From contig CAZPJD010000233.1 of the NCBI GenBank assembly GCA_964586775.1, positions 1 to 12,361 of the forward strand: a DNA stretch of 12,361 nucleotides, given 5' to 3'. The notes under the pieces were generated by a model. That model was not told the DNA's origin. It did no database searches and worked only from the letters and a program-made list of their open reading frames with translations. Positions 1 through 6,949 of this stretch are shown piece after piece (the stretch's first letter is position 1; each line of letters opens with the position of its first letter). The position numbers were made by a program, and so were the translations under genes. This stretch comes from JADLEX01 sp964586775. GTDB taxonomy: Bacteria > Lernaellota > Lernaellaia > JACKCT01.

Positions 1-6
1 TGAACC

Positions 7-11
7 GGAGG
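7..11 (+). promoter_or_regulatory. Shine-Dalgarno of the first lipoprotein gene
   Basis: GGAGG lies 9 nt before the ATG at 21 and fixes that start. The promoter lies upstream of the window. Confidence 0.8.
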
Positions 12-20
12 TTCGCGGCT

Positions 21-2216
21 ATGCGTTTAACCAAGGGATGGATGTGGGTGCTCGTGTTCGCCCTGATGACCGCGTCGGTCGTTGGCTGCGGGTGCGGCGA
101 CGACGACGACGATTCCGGCGCACCGGCGGACGACGACACGACGGACGACGATTCCGACGACGACGCCACGGATGACGACTCCGATGATGATTCGGATGAC
201 GACGCAGACGACGACGTCGACGATGATGCGGATGACGACGCGGACGACGACGTCGAACCGCAATGCGTCGACAACGACGGCGACACGCGCGGCACGGACT
301 GCGACGCGGGTCCCGACTGCGACGACGCCGACGAGAACAACTGGTTGAGCTGCGCGACCTGTCTCGACAACGACGGCGATCTGGTTTTCGCCGGTTGCGA
401 TGGCTACACGTCGATCGACGGACCCGACTGCAATGACGGCGATGCCTCGGTTTGGCAGTTCCTGACGGGCTACGTCGACGCCGACGGCGACTATTTCTTC
501 GGCACGGCGACGCAGGTGTGTTCGGGAGATTCGCTGCCCGGCGGCTACGCCGACGAAGGAAACGATTGTGACGACCAGAATCCCGACGTGAACCCCGACG
601 GATTCGATATTCCGGACGACGGCATCGATCAGGATTGCGACGACGGCGACTTCATCGCGTCGGATTCCAACGGCTTCTTCGTGGACGAGGCAAACGGCGA
701 CGACGGCGACGCGGGCACCAAGGCCGCGCCCTTCGCCACGATCCAAAAAGGTGTCGACGAGGCGGCGGCGGTGGACGGGGGCGAAAACGTTTACGTCGCC
801 GGCGGCACGTACGACGAGTCGCTCACCACGACCGAGGCGTCGCTCTTCGGCGGCTACGACCCGGCGGACTGGACGCGCGATCTCGTCAACAATCCCACGA
901 CCATCAACGGGCAGACGACATTCGCCATCTACGCCATCCCGACGCAGCCTCTCACCATCGACGGGTTCGAGGTGAACATGCCGGATTCGGTTGTCACGTC
1001 CTCGATGGGAATCATGGTGAGCGGGGGTGAGATCCGGATCTCGAACAACATCGTCGGCGGCGGAGACGACAGCGGCAAGAATTTCGGGATTTACGCGTTC
1101 CTGAACACCGATGCCACGGTCGTCGACAATCAGGTGACGACGGGCACCAACCTCACGAATTCGGCTTACGGCGTCTTTGCGTACGCCTTCAACGTCGAGG
1201 TGCGCAATAACGTGGTCAGCACGGTCGAGTCTGCCAACGTCAGCGTCGGAATCTACGCGATGGGGCTTGACTCCCGCATTTGGGGCAATGATATCGATGT
1301 GGGCGATCCCGCGACTACCGGGTACGGACTGTATGCGGTCGGGGCGACACCCGGCGCCACATTCGACATCCGGGGAAACACCGTCTTGGGCGCGGCTTCC
1401 GCCTCGGCCATCAGCTATGGGTGCTATGGCGGGTTCGGCACTTATAACTTCTTCGACAACGACATTGAGGCGGGCGATTCCGTGGGGCTCGCCATGGGGC
1501 TTTACCTCCAAATCGCGTTTGGTCTGACCGCCGAGGGAAACATCTTTAGCGGCGGAGAGTCCGACAGTACCTACGGTTCGTACACGACCACGATCGGCGA
1601 CACGTTCTTCGCCAACAACGTGGTGGAGGCCGGTGAAGCATTGACCGACAGCATTGGGCTGTTTTCCGTCAGCATCGACGGCGAATCGGTGATCGCCAAT
1701 AACACGATCCTGGCCTCGTCCGGCGGCTCCGGTTACTCCGTCGGCGCGTTCCTGTATCCGTATCAGGACTTGCATGCTGCCCCGATGACCGTCATCAACA
1801 ACACCATCACAGTGGGCGCCGCCTCTGGAGACACCTACGGTGTGTATTTCTCCAACGACGGCACCGGCGCGCCGCTCACGTTCGTGGGCAACAACATCAC
1901 CTCATCCACCGCGCCGGATTGCCTTTTCCTGCAGGCCGACGCCGCCGAGTGCCTCACGGTCCCCGCGGATATCAACGACTGCAGTTGGACGGACTGCGCC
2001 GCGGCGGAGGGCAACCTGAACGTGAATCCGCAGTTCGTGAACGCGGGCGCCGGCGACTACGATCTGACCGCCGGAAGCGCCCTCGTCGATGCGGGGGTCA
2101 ATCCTTTCGCCTACATGCCGCCGGGATTGGCCGACCCGCTGAATTGGGATGTGATGAACCGGCCACGCCCGCGCGGCGCGGGTTGGGACATCGGGGCCTA
2201 CGAATACCAGCCCTGA
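21..2216 (+). CDS. Poly-Asp lipoprotein with MopE-type metal-binding motifs and beta-helix domain
   Basis: 731 aa, probably a surface-anchored lipoprotein of unknown substrate. Residues 1-22 form a signal peptide ending in the lipobox VVG-C23, so lipidation at C23 is likely. Residues 27-77 are an Asp-rich linker built from DDD-X units. Residues 82-212 hold three Cys- and Asp-rich motifs of the MopE metal-binding type, with DNDGD or DADGD cores at 84-88, 116-120 and 153-157, which could bind Ca2+ or Cu. From FFVD at 219-222 the sequence resembles DUF1565 and right-handed parallel beta-helix proteins (motif PFATIQKG) with many N- and G-rich rungs, ending in WDIGAYE. The start at 21 is supported by GGAGG at 7-11. 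It is a tandem paralogue of the gene at 2410. Lipoprotein and fold class are well supported by motifs. The ligand is unknown and no catalytic residues were recognised. Confidence 0.92.
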   Translation: MRLTKGWMWVLVFALMTASVVGCGCGDDDDDSGAPADDDTTDDDSDDDATDDDSDDDSDDDADDDVDDDADDDADDDVEPQCVDNDGDTRGTDCDAGPDCDDADENNWLSCATCLDNDGDLVFAGCDGYTSIDGPDCNDGDASVWQFLTGYVDADGDYFFGTATQVCSGDSLPGGYADEGNDCDDQNPDVNPDGFDIPDDGIDQDCDDGDFIASDSNGFFVDEANGDDGDAGTKAAPFATIQKGVDEAAAVDGGENVYVAGGTYDESLTTTEASLFGGYDPADWTRDLVNNPTTINGQTTFAIYAIPTQPLTIDGFEVNMPDSVVTSSMGIMVSGGEIRISNNIVGGGDDSGKNFGIYAFLNTDATVVDNQVTTGTNLTNSAYGVFAYAFNVEVRNNVVSTVESANVSVGIYAMGLDSRIWGNDIDVGDPATTGYGLYAVGATPGATFDIRGNTVLGAASASAISYGCYGGFGTYNFFDNDIEAGDSVGLAMGLYLQIAFGLTAEGNIFSGGESDSTYGSYTTTIGDTFFANNVVEAGEALTDSIGLFSVSIDGESVIANNTILASSGGSGYSVGAFLYPYQDLHAAPMTVINNTITVGAASGDTYGVYFSNDGTGAPLTFVGNNITSSTAPDCLFLQADAAECLTVPADINDCSWTDCAAAEGNLNVNPQFVNAGAGDYDLTAGSALVDAGVNPFAYMPPGLADPLNWDVMNRPRPRGAGWDIGAYEYQP
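99..251 (+). repeat. Coding microrepeat encoding poly-Asp linker (DDD-X units)
   Basis: An in-frame run of GAC/GAT codons broken mostly every fourth codon by S, A, T or V, giving an approximate 12-bp tandem period. It codes for residues 27-77 of the lipoprotein, between the lipid anchor and the folded domains. The equivalent repeat in the downstream paralogue has a different number and order of units. Confidence 0.85.
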
Positions 2217-2237
2217 CAATCCCAGCCGAATCCGCGA

Positions 2238-2275
2238 GGCGACGGGGCCGAAGGGCCCCGTCGCCGTTTTCGTCT
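2238..2275 (+). terminator. Rho-independent terminator after the first lipoprotein gene
   Basis: A perfect 12-bp stem (2238-2249 with 2254-2265, arm GGCGACGGGGCC) with a GAAG loop is followed by GTTTTCGTCTT. It lies 21 nt after the stop codon and insulates the two lipoprotein genes from each other. Confidence 0.88.
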
Positions 2276-2351
2276 TGAGCCGGCAGCGCTCCCCCAGAGC
2301 CGGCATCGCGGGATCGACTTCGGATTCGTGTGCGTTCGTGGAAATTGCATG

Positions 2352-2357
2352 TATGAT
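2352..2357 (+). promoter_or_regulatory. Candidate -10 box for the second lipoprotein gene
   Basis: TATGAT matches five of six bases of the sigma-70 -10 consensus and lies between the upstream terminator and the Shine-Dalgarno of the 2410 gene. No convincing -35 is seen 16-19 nt upstream, so this rests on the hexamer and its location only. It would give a leader of about 45 nt. Confidence 0.4.
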
Positions 2358-2395
2358 GGGGGCGCACGAGACGCGAAGTTGAACTTTTCACCAAC

Positions 2396-2400
2396 GGAGG
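2396..2400 (+). promoter_or_regulatory. Shine-Dalgarno of the second lipoprotein gene
   Basis: GGAGG lies 9 nt before the ATG at 2410, the same motif and spacing as in the upstream paralogue. This suggests the duplication included the ribosome binding site. Confidence 0.8.
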
Positions 2401-2409
2401 TGCGCGGTC

Positions 2410-4446
2410 ATGTTTTCCCCAAGAGGCTGGATCCTGGTCCTGATGCTCGCCTTGGCGGCGGCGTCCGTCGTCGGCTGCGGGTGCGGCGACGACGATGACG
2501 ACGACGATTCTGGCTCGCCCGGCGACGACGATTCCGACGACGACTCGACCGACGACGACACGGACGACGACTCGACCGATGACGATGCCGACGACGACAG
2601 CGATGACGACGCCGACGACGACATCGGTCCGGAGTGCGTGGATAGCGACGGCGACACGTACGGCGAGAACTGCGATGCCGGTCCCGACTGCAACGACAAC
2701 GACGCGAATGCCTTCGCGATCGTTACGGGTTTCGTCGACGCGGACGGCGACGGCTACGCGGGCACGGGCGTCGATCTGTGCACAAACGGCGCGGTTCCGC
2801 CCGAGTACATGAGCGAATCCGAGGATTGCGACGATGCCGACGTGACGGTTTATCCCGGTGCGGTCGACTTCCCTGACGACGGCATCGACCAGGATTGCGA
2901 CGAGGCCGACACGCTCGCCGACGATGCGGACGGGTTCTTCGTGGACGGCGCGGGCGGCGACGACGGCAACGACGGCACGAAGGACGACCCCTTCGCCACG
3001 ATTCAGAAGGGCATCGACGAGGCCGCGGCGGACGAGAGCAAACCGAACGTCTACATCGCCGAGGGAACGTACACCGAGGACGCTCTGGTGCCCTTGGACG
3101 GCACGGCAAACCTCTACGGCGGTTACGACCCCGACTCGTGGACGCGCGACGTCAAGGCGCCGACCGTGCTCGAGGCCGACACGGACTCTTCTCCGTTGCG
3201 GGTGGACCAAGGTGGTGCTGTGCTGGTGCACGGCATGACCATCGAAGGCGCGTCGTCCGGAGAGTCCGTGGGCATCCTCGGCACCACCGACGGGCGGGTG
3301 TCGGTCGTCGATTCCACGATCCGCGCTTTCGCGGGCACGGGCACGAAGGTGGGCATCTACCTGCCGGCCGGCTCGGCGCTTTCACTTCACCGCTCCTCGG
3401 TGGACGTCGGCGATTCGTCGGACGACACCACTTACGGTGTGTATGCCGCTTACAGCACCGTCGAAATCTCGGACAGCGACATCGCCAACGACGGTTCGCC
3501 GACGGGGGACGCCTTCGGTCTGTATCTGGCATACGCGAGTGTTTCCGTCGCGGACACGGCGATCTCAATCGGCGACTCGGATGACGCGATCGGCGCGATG
3601 GGGATATCGGTTTCGGCGACATTCGCCAACACGACGATGGATATCGGGGAGTCCGTCTCCCAGAGTTTCGGGCTCTACACGATCACTTCGACCGTCAGTT
3701 GGCTGGGCGGCTCGATCGCGGCGGCGGACTCGCCGACCTCGAACATCATGGGCGTCAACGCGACGGCCTCGAGCCTGACGATCAACGGTCTCGAACTCTC
3801 CACGGGCGATGCGGATGCCTACAACATGGGTGTTTATGCCATGGGCGGCATGCCGGGCAGCCGATTGGTGCTCATGAACAGCATCGTTACGACCGGATCG
3901 GCCGTCGGTGACAACCAGGCTCTCTACATCGGGAGTATGGACATGATGGCCGGCCAGAACGTGATCATCGCGGGCGAGGGCGACAACACCCGCGCCGCGC
4001 TCAACCTGATGATCAGCGGGCTCGAACTTGCGGATCCGTTGCTGTTCAACAATCACTTCGGGTCGGGGCCGTCGGTCGGCAACTCGTTCGTGATGGCGAT
4101 TTCGGCGGGAGCGCCGTTTCGCAAGGCGGTGCTGGTCGGTAACAACCTCGACGGCAGCACCGATGCGCTGGTCTATGACGGCACGAACTACGTGACCGAC
4201 ATCGACGACGTGAACGCGTGCGACTTCGACAGTTGCGGCGAGGCCGGCGGCAACCTGAACGACGACCCCGATTTTGCCGGCGCAGGCGACTACCACCCGG
4301 GCGCGGGCAGCCCGCTGATCGACGCGGGCGTCAATCCGCTGCCTTACCTGAACGCCGCGGATGAGCAGTGGGCGTGGTACGACATCGGCGGTTCGCCCCG
4401 GCCGGTCAACGGCGTGTGGGACATCGGCGCGTACGAAATCGACTGA
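2410..4446 (+). CDS. Poly-Asp lipoprotein paralogue with MopE-type motifs and beta-helix domain
   Basis: 678 aa, paralogue of the gene at 21. The signal peptide (residues 1-22) ends in the same VVG-C23 lipobox followed by GCGD. Residues 27-71 are Asp-rich. MopE-like Cys/Asp motifs follow, with cores DSDGD at 78-82 and DADGD at 110-114 and a final DGIDQDCDE segment, so it has one motif fewer than its neighbour. FFVD at 176-179 begins the DUF1565-like and beta-helix region (PFATIQKG), which ends in WDIGAYE. The two proteins look most alike in the leader, the linker, the start of the helix domain and the C-terminal signature, while the helix rungs have diverged. It is likely exported and lipid-anchored. 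The function could be structural, adhesive or ligand-binding and cannot be told from the sequence. Confidence 0.92.
   Translation: MFSPRGWILVLMLALAAASVVGCGCGDDDDDDDSGSPGDDDSDDDSTDDDTDDDSTDDDADDDSDDDADDDIGPECVDSDGDTYGENCDAGPDCNDNDANAFAIVTGFVDADGDGYAGTGVDLCTNGAVPPEYMSESEDCDDADVTVYPGAVDFPDDGIDQDCDEADTLADDADGFFVDGAGGDDGNDGTKDDPFATIQKGIDEAAADESKPNVYIAEGTYTEDALVPLDGTANLYGGYDPDSWTRDVKAPTVLEADTDSSPLRVDQGGAVLVHGMTIEGASSGESVGILGTTDGRVSVVDSTIRAFAGTGTKVGIYLPAGSALSLHRSSVDVGDSSDDTTYGVYAAYSTVEISDSDIANDGSPTGDAFGLYLAYASVSVADTAISIGDSDDAIGAMGISVSATFANTTMDIGESVSQSFGLYTITSTVSWLGGSIAAADSPTSNIMGVNATASSLTINGLELSTGDADAYNMGVYAMGGMPGSRLVLMNSIVTTGSAVGDNQALYIGSMDMMAGQNVIIAGEGDNTRAALNLMISGLELADPLLFNNHFGSGPSVGNSFVMAISAGAPFRKAVLVGNNLDGSTDALVYDGTNYVTDIDDVNACDFDSCGEAGGNLNDDPDFAGAGDYHPGAGSPLIDAGVNPLPYLNAADEQWAWYDIGGSPRPVNGVWDIGAYEID
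2488..2622 (+). repeat. Coding microrepeat encoding poly-Asp linker in the second lipoprotein
   Basis: GAC/GAT codon run with S, T or A interruptions, coding residues 27-71. It is the counterpart of the run at 99-251 and is shorter, as expected if units are gained and lost by slippage or recombination. Confidence 0.85.
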
Positions 4447-4467
4447 GCGCGAATTCTCCGAAATTTC

Positions 4468-4500
4468 GAAGGGCGTCCCGCGAGGGGCGCCCTTCCTTGT
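4468..4500 (+). terminator. Probable terminator after the second lipoprotein gene
   Basis: A 12-bp stem (4468-4479 with 4484-4495, one G-T pair) with a GCGA loop is followed by the short, weak T tract CTTGT. It lies 21 nt after the stop codon. The hairpin is strong and the tail is poor. Confidence 0.65.
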
Positions 4501-4524
4501 CGCCACCGCGAATCCCGCTATGGT
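4497..4524 (+). promoter_or_regulatory. Candidate promoter of the DUF4234-like gene (leaderless)
   Basis: TTGTCG at 4497-4502, a 16-nt spacer and TATGGT at 4519-4524 resemble sigma-70 elements (4 of 6 bases each). The -10 ends exactly 6 nt before the ATG at 4531, so transcription would start at or next to the initiation codon. There is no Shine-Dalgarno. Confidence 0.5.
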
Positions 4525-4530
4525 GACGGC

Positions 4531-5031
4531 ATGACGTGGTTTCATCGCGCCGCGCGTCCACACGCCGCGCTCGGCCTGCCCCGCGTACCCGTGTGGTGGA
4601 TCTTCTTCGCCACGGGATTCACCGCCGGGCTCTACTACCCGTATTGGTTCTGGAAACGTCGCGCGGCCTTTGCGAATCTGCGGACGCGGGAGCGGCTGCC
4701 GGACTGGCTCATCCAAGTCTCCGCGCTCTGTGGCGCACTCGCGCTCGCGGCGGCAATCGGGTCGATCGCAGCCGCGGCGGCGGACAACGAGGGCGCGATG
4801 AAGGACTGGGACACGGCGGTGAATCTTGCGTTCGCCGCATTCGAGGGCGTGATGCTCGCGGCGCACCTGCGCATGCGGAACATGCTCCACGTTCATTTCA
4901 ACGCGCACGAGAACAACCCGGTGAATTTCCACATCGTTTGGACGGTGCTCTTTGGCGTGATGTATTTCCAGTTCAAGCTGAACCGGATCGCAGCGGACGG
5001 AGAAATGCCCAAGACCGGCCTTGCGGCTTAG
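4531..5031 (+). CDS. Small integral membrane protein, DUF4234-like
   Basis: 166 aa. Four hydrophobic segments are visible, at about 19-39, 60-84, 96-112 and 131-149. The N-terminal YYPYWFWKRR motif right after the first helix and the C-terminal YFQFKLNR motif at the end of the fourth recall DUF4234-type proteins, whose role is unknown. The loop between helices 2 and 3 is acidic and short. No ribosome binding site precedes the ATG, but a -10-like TATGGT sits 6 nt before it. The TAG stop shares bases with the TAA stop of the convergent peptidase gene (overlap 5028-5031). The frame and membrane character are clear. The family assignment is from memory of motifs and is less certain. Confidence 0.82.
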   Translation: MTWFHRAARPHAALGLPRVPVWWIFFATGFTAGLYYPYWFWKRRAAFANLRTRERLPDWLIQVSALCGALALAAAIGSIAAAAADNEGAMKDWDTAVNLAFAAFEGVMLAAHLRMRNMLHVHFNAHENNPVNFHIVWTVLFGVMYFQFKLNRIAADGEMPKTGLAA

Positions 5032-6566
5032 AAATCGAAGCCATCGCGCTTGGGGATAAAACCGAGATTTTGAAGATGCCGTTGCGCCGCTTTGACGCTG
5101 ACGCGGGCCGTTTCCGCGAATTTCTTTACTCGTTCCGTCAAGTCGCCGGAACCGATACGTGCCGATCTTCCGTTCTGAAACGCGGCCCGCACCATCGGTT
5201 CGGGCATGAGCAGCATGGCTGCAAAAGCATTCGCCCGTTTTTCGATGGCATCGGGCGCCCACGGCCCGCTGGCGATGGCCAGTTTCGACCCGGAGATCCG
5301 ATCATGAAGAATGTGGCACAGTTCGTGGGCGAGCGTGAATCGCCGAGACGGTTCATGCGCGTTGTGCGGATCGCCTTGATTGATCCACACTGTCGAACGA
5401 TGCGACGGTCCAGCGACGGAAACACCGCGAATTCCTGAATCCGTCAAGGTGATATTCCGAATATCGATGCCAAGCTTCCGGCAGACGCCTTCGATATCGA
5501 CAAACCCGTCCGGACTCTCGATATTCAATTTTTGGATCACCTCGCGCGCGAGTTCGTATCCGTCTTGCCAGGGCCGTCCGGCCATGCGGGTCGGCCTGGA
5601 GGGGCGAACGAGCTTTTTCAATGTCGGCCCGTCCCCTTTCGGATCGAAGGCGTCGATCAGGCAGCCCATCAGCGCGGCGCGGTCCGCGTTGCCGAGTTGC
5701 GGATCGACCGAACCGAACATGAGCGCCGCGTGGCAGTGTCCTTCGATGACGAACTGTCCGGTTCCCGGACCCAAATCCATGATTGCCCGGTACGCGGCAC
5801 GAGACCGTTTTCTCACATCGGAGACCGCTCCCTGCCACCACACGACTTCACGGCGGTCCGCAGCTCCCGCGAGAAGCTGCAACCGGTTGTTGTGTCGGTC
5901 GGTAGATGCGAGGTGGTCGATGTCGGCCTTCAGCTTGCGAATACGAGTCGACTTCGGAAGCTCTTTTCGCAGATACGAGGCCGATAGTCGGAGGAGTTCG
6001 AACCACACCTCCGCGGCTTTCTTGACGTCGTGATGGGTCACCCCGAAAGGAAAATTGAAACGGAAATGGTCGGGTTGACCAGCCACCGACTCGGAGGTCC
6101 ATGACAGTTCGAGAACGTCCCGCCACCGCCTGAAAACAAGGTCGGGAAATATTCCGCCCTCTCTGCACGACTGAATCGCGTGTCGGGACCACCAAGACTG
6201 CCAAGCTCCTTCCCATCGAAGACACGCCTTCAGATCACCCTCGACAACAGGAGGAGGACACGCCGTCTGCGAGAGTGCCGCCCCGGCACCCGCCTCGCCA
6301 TCGGCGAGAACCGGGAGACGCTCCTCGTGAAAGATCGCGTCCCAGTTTCGGGCGCTCCACTCCAGAAAGGGTAGAAGGTACCAGTGCACCGCGTCGACGT
6401 CGTTTCCATCTTCGCGATGTGCGCAAAGATTGATTCCGTGGGACCAGATTCGCAACGCTCCCCACGATGAACGCAGATCGTCATCCGGATAGTCGTCTTC
6501 CTGGATTTCGATTTCTATCGCGAAATCCGACGTGTTGCCGGATAAAAACTTGAACAGTGTCGTCAT
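5028..6566 (-). CDS. ImmA/IrrE-family zinc metallopeptidase with long uncharacterised N-terminal region
   Basis: 512 aa. The C-terminal part (about 340-500) is an ImmA/IrrE-type peptidase: the zinc motif H414-E-L-C-H418 sits in FTLAHELCHILHD, with a likely third ligand E442 in EKRANAFAAMLLMP. Known relatives (ImmA, IrrE/PprI) cleave XRE-type repressors in response to a signal. The first 340 residues match no domain I can name. They contain a W-rich segment (WYLLPFLEWSARNWD, then HEERLP), also seen in my recollection of long ImmA/IrrE proteins, and could be a sensor or target-binding domain. The usual repressor partner is absent nearby. The gene instead follows a small Cys/His protein by 6 nt, so both are probably co-transcribed. 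No strong Shine-Dalgarno is seen, so translation is probably coupled. The 3' end overlaps the convergent membrane-protein gene by 4 nt. Confidence 0.88.
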   Translation of the reverse strand: MTTLFKFLSGNTSDFAIEIEIQEDDYPDDDLRSSWGALRIWSHGINLCAHREDGNDVDAVHWYLLPFLEWSARNWDAIFHEERLPVLADGEAGAGAALSQTACPPPVVEGDLKACLRWEGAWQSWWSRHAIQSCREGGIFPDLVFRRWRDVLELSWTSESVAGQPDHFRFNFPFGVTHHDVKKAAEVWFELLRLSASYLRKELPKSTRIRKLKADIDHLASTDRHNNRLQLLAGAADRREVVWWQGAVSDVRKRSRAAYRAIMDLGPGTGQFVIEGHCHAALMFGSVDPQLGNADRAALMGCLIDAFDPKGDGPTLKKLVRPSRPTRMAGRPWQDGYELAREVIQKLNIESPDGFVDIEGVCRKLGIDIRNITLTDSGIRGVSVAGPSHRSTVWINQGDPHNAHEPSRRFTLAHELCHILHDRISGSKLAIASGPWAPDAIEKRANAFAAMLLMPEPMVRAAFQNGRSARIGSGDLTERVKKFAETARVSVKAAQRHLQNLGFIPKRDGFDF

Positions 6567-6572
6567 GATCGG

Positions 6573-6875
6573 TCAGATCTTCCTCAAATCCGCGCGCCGG
6601 ATTCGACCTTCGCGAAGCCACTCGCGACGAATCGGTTCAGGGACTTCCCTCCAGGAGACGGGATGGCCGTGCCAACGCCCCTTTGCGTGCTCCTTGGCAC
6701 AATAAAAGCGACCATCTTTGCACACGTATCGTTGTTTTTCCCACGGCACGCTTTCACGAAGTAGCGTCTTGACCGCTTCCCGGTCCAGTTCCGGCGGACA
6801 CAGGGACCCCTTTCGGCCCCTCTGCCACGGTTTCTTGTGCTTGTCGTTGGGTTCGTAGATCGGTTCGCGTCCCAT
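6573..6875 (-). CDS. Small Cys/His-containing basic protein, partner of the ImmA/IrrE peptidase
   Basis: 100 aa when started at the ATG at 6875. An in-frame TTG at 6917 would add 14 residues, but it lies upstream of the -10 box, so the ATG is preferred. No family name is recognised. Visible features are a basic N-terminus, SLCPPEL around C26, then C52, C59, H63, H69 and H71 within YVCKDGRFYCAKEHAKGRWHGHPV, and a very basic C-terminal tail rich in Arg. The Cys and His residues could hold one zinc. The stop is 6 nt before the peptidase ATG and a good promoter sits just upstream, so this is the first gene of a two-gene operon. It may be a substrate, antitoxin-like partner or DNA- or RNA-binding regulator of the peptidase. 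That role is inference from position only. Confidence 0.75.
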   Translation of the reverse strand: MGREPIYEPNDKHKKPWQRGRKGSLCPPELDREAVKTLLRESVPWEKQRYVCKDGRFYCAKEHAKGRWHGHPVSWREVPEPIRREWLREGRIRRADLRKI

Positions 6876-6897
6876 GGATTCCGGCTTCCCGCTGGAA

Positions 6898-6927
6898 ATC
6901 CTAGTTTCGCGTCGCAACAGGTGTCAA
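6898..6927 (-). promoter_or_regulatory. Promoter of the small-protein/ImmA-IrrE operon
   Basis: On the - strand a perfect -35 TTGACA (6927-6922), an 18-nt spacer and TAGGAT (6903-6898, 4 of 6 bases) lie just upstream of the operon. The predicted start near 6891 gives a leader of about 16 nt before the ATG at 6875. It sits between the kinase stop codon and the small gene. Confidence 0.7.
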
Positions 6928-6949
6928 GGACGATCCGGTTACCCGACGC

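Noticed and set aside
27..1775. 582-aa open frame antisense to the first lipoprotein
   Set aside because: It is the complement of GAC/GAT-rich codons (Val/Ile-rich shadow), has no domain or start signals, and the + strand gene has a signal peptide, motifs and Shine-Dalgarno.
2098..3231. 377-aa open frame antisense to the second lipoprotein
   Set aside because: Same composition artefact. It also runs through the terminator and intergenic region between the two lipoprotein genes.
3565..5262. 565-aa open frame antisense, spanning lipoprotein, membrane protein and peptidase ends
   Set aside because: It crosses three well-supported genes and a terminator, and its Arg/Val-rich composition is typical of GC-rich shadow frames.
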